Source of the DNA: Heracleum sosnowskyi
Taxonomy: Eukaryota > Streptophyta > Magnoliopsida > Apiales > Apiaceae
Reading direction: 5' to 3'
DNA length: 64,000 nucleotides
Assembly: GCA_030848705.1 (NCBI GenBank)
Contig: CM061243.1
Location: 114,786,674 to 114,850,673 of the forward strand
Shown: piece after piece, positions 56,521 to 64,000 of the stretch
How the letters are laid out: the number at the start of each line of letters is the position of its first letter
Position numbering within the stretch: the stretch's first letter is position 1
The notes under the pieces: generated by a model
Told to the model about the DNA's origin: nothing
Database searches by the model: none
The model's input: the letters and a program-made list of their open reading frames with translations, nothing else
Position numbers and translations under genes: made by a program

Positions 56521-57052
56521 CAGTAATGCTACGTCCACAAAATTGTATATACAAAATAGTTAGACGTGGCATGCAAGCTGTCTCCCACTTTACAGCTATT
56601 TCATTTTTATGTTACACTATTTGATGTTAGTTTTCATTCTTATGTAAATTCTTTCAACATTATCACATTAGTACAATTATAAAATTTAATTTTATATCTA
56701 CATTTATTTTATTTATTTTTATGTAATACTTTAGTTATATATTAACTTTTATTATCATAGTATAAAAAAAATGCTAATAAGTAGATAACTAGAAATATTA
56801 GTAAATAGATTAAACTATGATAATAATGTATTTTTATTAATGTAATAACATAAATTTATTATACAAATACAATTTATTGAAATGAAATAAGTTTTCATAA
56901 ATTGTAACACAATAATTACAATGATGCAATTATCTTAAAGAAATACAAAAACGCCACCCTTGACAAGTAAGAAACATCTGAACATTAAAAAAGTTAGAGA
57001 CAGCTGTATATACGTCATTCTGTGAATTTTTCTGCATACAATTCACATTACT
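56521..57052. mobile_element. MITE-like inverted-repeat element
   Basis: Ends AGTAATG...CATTACT. Just inside both ends AATTGTAT recurs in inverted orientation, as does AGCTGTCTC (56577-56586 region versus GAGACAGCT near 56998-57006). The interior is extremely AT-rich and noncoding. The flanks do not show a clean target duplication, so the ends are approximate. Confidence 0.35.
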
Positions 57053-57324
57053 CATGCTTCAAAGACATTGCATAAGTACAATGAACACCAGAATCACGAA
57101 ATACACTGAATCAAATAAAAACTTTTAAGGTACCAAATTAATATAAAATGCATGTTCCCCGTGCAACTTAGGGTCTGTTTGCTCAATACATCACTTGCAA
57201 TACTTTAGTTTAAAATTTAGAGTAAAGTGCGAGTACACAAAATGCACTTTAGAGTAAAGTGCGAGTACACAAAGTGCACTTTACTCCCTAAATTAATAAC
57301 GGAGTTAACCTCAATTAACAGAAA
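57053..57324. repeat. Spacer with a 32-bp tandem duplication
   Basis: 57216-57247 and 57248-57279 are the same 32-bp unit (TTTAGAGTAAAGTGCGAGTA at the start) with one substitution. AAAGTGCAC/GTGCACTTT also makes small inverted repeats there. Confidence 0.8.
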
Positions 57325-57556
57325 TGGTGTGTATACGCAGAGAACTCAATGAAGAAGAAGAACCAGAACTGTGTGTATCATATCAATGTAAACATTACAA
57401 AGAAAAGAAGATAATAGTTTGTTACATATTTGGTTTACATCACATTGCCTTATATCCACTAATTTGTAATAGAATTCTCTAACTAACTAGAGCTAGTTGT
57501 CTACTGAGCTGTCAACTTGATCTGCTGAGCTGGAAGCTTGAATAGTACTCTTAACA
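57325..57556 (-). repeat. 3' LTR of the decayed copia element (far end estimated)
   Basis: About 232 bp. A TATAAGG-like string in sense (near 57448) could be its promoter. The left limit rests only on a TG dinucleotide and is uncertain by some bases. Confidence 0.5.
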
Positions 57557-59244
57557 TCCCCCTGCAAGGAAGGTGTCGATGACAAATGGCAAACACCTAA
57601 CTTGGAAAGAAGATAAGCAAGTTGAGAAGATGCAAGCCTTGGTAAACATATCTGCAGGTTGTTCAATGGTAGCAACATGCTGAGTTGTAATGAGCCCTTG
57701 TTGTAGCTTTTGACGTACCAAGTGACAATCAATCTCAATGTGCTTGGTACGTTCATGAAAAACAGGGTTCGAGGCAATAAACAATGCAAATTTATTGTCA
57801 CAATATAATCGAATAGGAGTAAGCTCAGTCATACGCATCTCAGATAGTAAGGACACTATCCAAGTCAGTTCACAACAGGTGTCAGCAATGGCACGATACT
57901 CAGCTTCAGCTGAAGATCGAGACACAACCTATTGTTTCTTGCATTTCCAAGAGATAATAGAATCGCCCAGAAGCACGCAGAAACCAGTAAGAGAGAGCCT
58001 GGTATTGGGACAACTGGCCCAGTCTGCATCACAGTAAAAAGTAAGAGTATAATGTGGTTTAGCAGAAAATAGCAATCCTTGATAGCAGGTGCCAACAAGA
58101 TACTGAACCACCTTTAAAGCAGCGTTCCAATGAGACTCCCGAGGAGAATGCATGAATTGAGCCAAGACATGTACAGGATATGACAAATCAGGACGTGTAA
58201 TGGTCAGATAAATCAATCGACCAACAAGTCTACGATAAGCAGTAACATTCAGCAAAAAAGAAGAAGTAGTATCTCCCAACAGGACATGATGTTGATCCAT
58301 AGGTAGGCAAGAAGGCTTAGAAGAAGACAGTCCAGAATCCTTGATAACATCCATCATATACTTATGTTGGTTCACAAAAATACCCATAGCAGTACGTGTA
58401 AACTCAAGACCTAGAAAGTATGCTAGATATCCAAGATCTTTGATCTTAAAGTGAGTTCCCAAAAAGCTAAAAACTTCATCCAGAAGAGAAGTATCATTTC
58501 CAGTTAATAGCATATCATCAACGTAAATGAGCATAAATGCAATAGATGTACCACGTTCAAAACGGAATAGACTAGAGTCACTCACAACCTAAACAAACCC
58601 AAATCGCAAGAGTGCCTGGGACAATGCAATGAACCATTGACGAGGGGCTTGCTTGAGTCCGTAAATGGATTTGAGGAGTTTGCAAACTAACCTCTGATTT
58701 GCAAACTGAGCTTGAACATGACTTGGAGGTATATAACCAGGAGGTAAAGCCATATAGACCTCCTCATCCAGAATACCATGTAGAAACGCATTGGTAACAT
58801 CAAGTTGCTTGATAGACCAATTTTTCTTAGCAGTCATTGTAAGTAAAATACGAAGAGTAGACATTTTCGCCACCGGAGCAAACGTTTCAAAATAGTCTAA
58901 GCCCTCAGTTTGTGTGAAACCTTTTGCAACTAACCGGGCCTTATAACAATCCACAGCCCCATTCGATAGATATTTGACTTTGAAAATCCACTTACATCCA
59001 ACTACACGTTTAGAAGGAGGCAAAGGTTGTAATGACCAAGTACCATTAGCCTCAAGTGCAGCCAATTCTACACTAATAGCTTCACACCATACTGATTGCT
59101 TAATGGCTTGTTTATAAGTAGTTGGCTCAATAATCTTAGTCGTATTAGCTACAAAAGATAAGGATGATGTATCAATGGGATACTGAGCAAGATGAGTACG
59201 TAAAGAGGAACAGGAGGCTGAGAAAGAGGTATGTAACTGTATAG
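57493..59244 (-). pseudogene. pol remnant (reverse transcriptase and RNase H) of the decayed copia element
   Basis: RT motifs in order: GCKWIFKVKYLSNGAVDCYK, ARLVAKGFTQTEGLDYFETF, QLDVTNAFLHG, YGLKQAPRQW, then YVDDMLLTGND. RNase H follows: FYCDADWA, SWKCKKQ, SSAEAEYRA, YCDN. Two in-frame TAG codons (58586-58588 and 57926-57928) and one frameshift near 57635 break it. The frame after the shift continues into the LTR and stops at 57493. It belongs to an ordinary copia lineage different from the Sire-like elements. Integrase, protease and gag are absent. Confidence 0.9.
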
Positions 59245-60302
59245 TGTTGGTCCTCGTGTATTGCAGAAGGGGGGGGGGGATGAATGCAATACTGATAAAA
59301 TTCAATCTCAGTTTCAACAACCAAAACTAAGATTTAATGTTATCAATAATATGTATGCATTCACAAACAGTATAATCGAGAAGACAGGATTCACAAAATA
59401 AATGTTTTATTTATTTTGCAAAGTGTTGCTACAACCTCAAGAAAGAATTCTTGAGCTTCGGTTTTTCTTCAAGACACTTGCTTGTCTTCGTTACATCTCT
59501 AGAATGAATTAATAGTCTAAGTATCAAACTAATCCTATCACTGTCAACACGGGTCTGTGAAGCTGCTGTCATTATCAAGTGGCAGCTTCTTACAAAGTGT
59601 CTACCCATGTGACTTTCCTAAATTGCTAACAATGTTAGATATACATTACAAAGAAAGCAACCTAGATTCATTCTATTTCTAGCTAAAACAATTCAGCAAA
59701 TAGAGACTTGACCTTGCTCTTGAATTGATTCGCTTTTGTTTGCAGTGCTTGAAGCTTCTGTCGTAGTCTTGCAGACTTGGTGCAGCTTAGGGATACTGCA
59801 ACACGCCTGTTTCTTGAACATTGAAACTGTCACGGGGTTTGACTGAGAAAGATACCTAGAACAAGGATCTTTCTCGAGACAGTTACTTTTGCCGCAAAGC
59901 TTGCTGTCACAGGAATGTGCTTTTGGTGACAGTAAGAGTTCCCCGCATAGTGTGCTGTCGAGGTTTCCAAACTTGCTGTCGAGGGCTAAAGTTGCTGTCG
60001 CGTAGTCTTCCGCCAATGTTGTTGTCAGAGTGAATATGCTGTCTTGACTCGCAACATTCTGTCTTCTTGTAATCTTACTGTCAATGCTTATGACAGTAAC
60101 CTTTATTCATGCTGTCATCTAATATGCATTCTTTGAGGCTTGAACATAGAAAGTGAACTTCTTCCAAATTACACAATAAGAATAACATTGCATACTGATT
60201 ACAAGAACATACTTTGGCTGTGACAATATGTTCTACTTAATTAAAAAATTAAGTCTATACAAAGTTAAGTTGTTCCTATGCTATCACCCATAAATTCCAA
60301 CA
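59245..60302 (-). repeat. 3' LTR of the second Sire-like element (about 1058 bp)
   Basis: Ends are set by TG...CA and by the adjacent polypurine tract (TGGGGAGAT on the minus strand, 60303-60311). It contains an 11-G run (59269-59279) and, from about 59530 to 60120, some fifteen CTGTC/GACAG motifs. Confidence 0.75.
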
Positions 60303-60394
60303 ATCTCCCCAAATTTGTTTTTATGGATAATAACAACAAATTTACAATATATGCTGACAACTTAACTAAAAAGATCAGAATGGATTTAGAATGT

Positions 60395-61940
60395 TTACTT
60401 AGCTTGAGATTTCCTCTTCTGTCTTGTTACTTCCTCTCTTCTGAGAGCTTCTACCAAGCAGCCTCTTAGACCTTCTACAAGAGAGATTTCAGCAGGTGTG
60501 ACTGCAGCATCTTCTATTTCTTCAATGATCTTCTTGATAGTAGGAGAAATAAGAGAACTAACATCCCTGATATTCAACCATTGCTCTTGATCAAATGGAT
60601 AGCTTCTGAAGTGGAGTTCTTCATGAATGAGCTTGAATCTACTTCCACGATAAGCATTGAGAGACATCCTCCTTTGCTTGTCCAGCTTTGAATCTTCTCC
60701 TTTTCTCCTTTCCAATAATTCCTCTATCTTGTCAGAACAGATCTGCTCCAGGGGATGAATTGATCCAACAACCATATACTGTAAATCCTTCAGAATAGTT
60801 GTTTTTAGCTTGTGCAAGCTGCAAACATAGATTTCTTCTTTTAGATGCTTGATTCTTAAGGGATTTTCCAGCATACATGTTTGATAATTTGGAGCTTCAC
60901 TTTCTGCCTTGTTGGCAGTCTTGCATCTTTCCAGGAGTTCAGCTTCCTTCTTATCAAGTTCTGACTGATATTGAGCGTATTGAGAAGAGTCGGGTCTTTT
61001 GCTTGGCTTGGGTTGCCCTTCCTCTGTGGGTTGGGTTTTCCTTTCTTCTGTGGGTGAATCATCAAACTCATAGTACCAGTGATATGGTATAGGAGAAGCT
61101 GGTAAATCAGTTGAAATATCAGCATCATCAAAATCTGGAAAGTTGTAGCCAAATTTCTGATAGAATTCAGCATCCCTATCAGCTTGATATTTCAGAATAT
61201 GTTCCATAACAGACTCTGGAACATTTTCATAGCTCTCCAGCAACTCTACCATTCTTTCCAGGTAGAAGAAGTCAATTCTTCTTTTATCTAAGGTTGATAT
61301 CCTACCACTGGTTGATGTGGAGACCAGATTGAAATCCTTATCAACCTTGGTAGATCTTGATTCTCCTCACCACAGAATGTACTCAGTGACCTCTTGATTT
61401 GCATCCATATTGACCTCAACACTCTTGATTTCTCTAGATTGCATCTGTTGTATCTTAAGACTGTTGGGTGGTATTGATTGAAATGGCTTCTTAAGATTCC
61501 TGCCAAATCCAGTGGCCTTTTCCTTTCCTGAGTACTTGTGCTTTCCTTTAGGTTTCTATCTGGAAAACCATGCTCTTGATTTGGCTTTCAGTCTTATGGG
61601 CTTGACAGTAGCTTTGGCTTCACCCTTGACAGAACCTTTCTTGACAGTATCTTTGTCGACAGTATCTTTCATGACAGCATCTTCTATGACAATATCCTTG
61701 TCGATAGTACCTTTGGTGACAACATCTTTTTCTGCATTTATGCAATCAATAGCACATCTAAGAATGCTTGCCTCCAAAGCTTCCAGTATTCTTGGCTCCT
61801 CTTCATCTGTTGCGCCAACATCTTTCTTTTCTTGACTAGGAGTTTCTTCATTGCCTTCATTCCGAGATTGAATACCAGTATTCCCAGAATTACTTCCACC
61901 AGCATTTCCAGCATTTCCAGAAGCTTCACCACCTCCAACC

Positions 61941-61998
<58 letters not shown>

Positions 61999-64000
61999 GA
62001 GGAGGAATGTCATAGAGACAGCTTCCACCTTGATCATTTCTTTTGGCATTGGCTCTAGAGATTTGTTCCTTCACTCTAGCTCCCAGTGCCTTGTCTCTCA
62101 ACACCAGCATTTTGTAGATCTCTTGAACAACATAAACTCTTCCTGGATTGACATTTGAACTGAGTATTCCATCTAACACTTTTAGAATTGACTTGGTTTC
62201 CATTCTGGATGGGCTAACCAAATTCATGAAGCTGTTCTTTCTTGTGCCATCCTTAGTTTTAGATCTGTAGAAAACACTTGGTGGATTTGTGTAGACTTCA
62301 GGTAGCTTTTGTGTGATCAGGTTCTGAATTTGCATATCCAATATTTCATTGAATGGTGTTTGAGTTGCCCTGGTCTTTCCCTTCAAAGCACACAACACCT
62401 TTGCTGGCAGACTCTGCAATAACTGCATTGTGATGAAATAAGATATGCCAGAAGTGAAATAGATACTTACAGCCCATCTTTTCTCCTCATTCACCATTAC
62501 ACTGACACTGGTGATTTGATCCTTTAATAGTTTTGTGGTGTTGGTTGGACGGTTGTTTGGAGCATTCATTGCTTCTTCCACCAAACTGCTAAATTCACTG
62601 TCATGATTGTGTAATGTGCTCTCCCTGTAATCCACCATTAGAGTATTGGCTTCTTCTTGATCATACTCAGTACCATTGGACCAAGTATTTCCTTTATGGA
62701 TGGATTCAGGCAGTTTCCCTTTACCTTTCCCAATCTTATTTTGTTCCTCCATTTCTCTCCATCTTCTTTGTAGAGCAGATTCTTGAGTTACAGGAGTTGG
62801 CTCTCTGATTATCACAGGAGGTAGAATTGGATGTCTAGATGCAGGTCTTCTTTGCATTGCATCTTGAGTTGCCTTAGACATCAACACTCTTTCTCCATCC
62901 AAGTCAACTTCAACAAGCTCTTCAGCTTTATCCTTTGGTTGTCCACTGTTTGGATTGACTTGCTCCCCCTTAGACATTGCTTTTCCCTTAGCTCCCCCTT
63001 TGGTCTTCACAGCTATTGGCTCCCCCTAAGTTCCACCTGATTCCTGAATAGATATTGATTCTGATCTTGCTACCTTCTCCCCCTTAGTTGAGTTGGCAGC
63101 TACTAGGTCAGTGAGGAACTGGATAGAGAGCTGAGTAGCAACAAAACCATCAACCATCAGTTGAGAGAGAGAGTCCATCCTGGAGTTCAAAGTAGCACAC
63201 TGTCCTTCCAGAGCTGCAATCATGTTACCAAAAGTAGCAGAGGGGCCACCAGACCTTAACCTTCTTGGAGGGGAAGGAAAAGAAAGGGGCTTGGAGGCTA
63301 TGGGGGTTCTCACACTCTCAGGGTGTTTTTGAGTGATCTCATCACCCCTCATAGATTGACTCTCAAGGCCTAATGCCTGAATAGTGTGGGCTCCCTCAAA
63401 GTCTCTCTGGACATGCTCAAGTCCCTCTCATTTTGCCAGCACATTTGGTTGCCTCTCATTTTTATGCTCACCTCTCTGTTCTTTTATCTCTCTTTTCTTT
63501 TGCACACCCTCACTCAACCTAGATGCATGGGTATGAGCAGTACTAACATGCATGGAAGGAGAAGATTTAGAATGTACCTTCAAGAGTTTGGCAAGAGGTA
63601 GATCATCATCAGAGGCATCCTCAATGAGTACAGCTTCAAAATCAGGCTGAGAGGACTGGACAGTATCTTTGGCATGAATGTTATTGTCAGTTGGAGTCTG
63701 GACAGCAGGTTCTGGCATGACAGCAACTTTGGGAGGTGGAGTGACAGTAGGTTCTGTAGTGACAGTATCTTTCTCTCCACCCATAACAGCAGCTGTGTCC
63801 AGGACAGCAACATTGCCAGTGTCTTTGACAGCAACAGAGGCTGTGACAGCATCTTCCTGAAGGTAAGATGCTCCTTGGAGTTCAGACAAAGTGTTGGCTG
63901 TTTCATTTTCTGACAAACTACCACTTTGCCCTGGCTCAGTGTTTGGAGGAGTGGTGTCCATTTCACTTTGAGAAATGGGTTCTTGTGGACCACTAGATGG
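60395..64000 (-). pseudogene. Third ORF of the second Sire-like element, decayed, 5' part beyond the window
   Basis: Open pieces in one frame at 63961-63428, 63352-63026, 63010-61556 and 61252-60395, plus a piece in another frame at 61506-61288, show three or more stop codons and at least two frame changes. The reconstructed order of segments resembles the third ORF of the nested element: Ser/Pro-rich start, a short helical segment, a central structured region (EEAMNAPNNRP to LVLRDKALG), an acidic stretch with about 18 Asp in a row (61938-61996), KDTV/KDIV repeats, and a Lys/Glu-rich helical end. No membrane segment is evident. It has the same unknown function as its relative at 17638-21342. 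Confidence 0.7.
61938..61996 (-). repeat. (ATC)n microsatellite coding for poly-Asp
   Basis: About 19 uninterrupted triplets inside the decayed third ORF. Confidence 0.9.

Larger units (their letters stand above)
57325..59244 (-). mobile_element. 3' part of a decayed Ty1/copia element, cut by another retrotransposon
   Basis: Its 3' LTR is about 57325-57556. On the minus strand it starts TGTTAAGAG, preceded by the polypurine-like CCTTGCAGGGGGA; the far end near 57325 is estimated. Upstream are RNase H and RT coding remnants up to 59244, where the LTR of the next element begins. The 5' part should lie beyond the right edge. Confidence 0.8.
59245..64000 (-). mobile_element. Second Sire-like copia element (3' part; pol beyond the right edge)
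   Basis: A 1058-bp LTR (59245-60302) starting TGTTGG and ending CCAACA is followed by a polypurine tract and a long, decayed third ORF on the minus strand. The LTR start resembles the other Sire-like LTR (ATTG(C/T)AGAAGGGGG then TTGAAT or TGAATG). It has inserted into the RT gene of the copia remnant. The candidate duplication is TATAG (59240-59244), with its partner outside the window. Confidence 0.8.

Noticed and set aside
61738..62158. Frames with long poly-Met or poly-Ile stretches
   Set aside because: Shadow translations of the (ATC)n microsatellite in other frames.

Overview
This window is nuclear DNA from a flowering plant. It is very probably a eudicot: AT-rich introns, GT-AG splicing, and plant-type Ty3/gypsy Tat and Ty1/copia Sire-like LTR retrotransposons. 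The sequence alone does not fix the genus. About three quarters of the window is retrotransposon. A gene-bearing island of about 11 kb lies at 44.6-55.9 kb.

Left part (1-43.7 kb): three copies of one Tat-type Ty3/gypsy family. Copy A runs off the left edge and ends at 8205 (minus strand). Copy B spans 8856-29837 (plus strand, 5-bp target duplication ATATC). Copy C spans 33438-43706 (minus strand, target duplication ATAAC, LTRs differing at one base). Each copy has a gag-protease-RT-RNaseH-second RNaseH-integrase polyprotein. On the opposite strand, tail-to-tail with it, lies a spliced three-exon gene with a 'putative gypsy-type transposon' (Transposase_28-like) domain. The 3' noncoding part of copies B and C carries tandem repeats built on the core GGTCGAA. 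Copy C looks coding-intact. Copy B has lost its protease, carries YVDE instead of YVDD in RT, and has two frameshifts. Copy A has three nonsense codons and a frameshift. Copy B is also split by a very young 11.25-kb Sire-like copia element (16926-28175, target duplication AATTC, LTRs identical except for a 6-bp unit). That element has gag, pol and a third 1234-codon ORF of unknown function.

Gene island: (1) 44600-47980 +, a predicted mitochondrial single-membrane-span protein with a Coa1/Tim21-like C-terminal domain, three exons; (2) 49527-51083 +, a small plant-specific protein of unknown function, four exons, with one GC-AG intron and an E2F-type site just upstream; (3) 54407-55892 +, an h-type thioredoxin-like protein with a WCSPC active site and a repetitive charged tail. 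A SINE-like tRNA-derived repeat (48890-49037) and a weak minus-strand ORF (52412-52831) lie between them.

Right part (56.5-64 kb): a MITE-like inverted-repeat element, then the 3' half of a decayed copia element (57325-59244). That element is cut at 59245 by another Sire-like copia element whose 1.06-kb LTR and decayed third ORF run off the right edge.

The most unusual theme is that each of the three element families has its own short motif multiplied within it: GGTCGAA in Tat, (A)TCCTGAT in the young Sire-like element, CTGTCA/TGACAG in the right-hand Sire-like element. In the two Sire-like elements the motif occurs both in the LTR and in protein-coding sequence.
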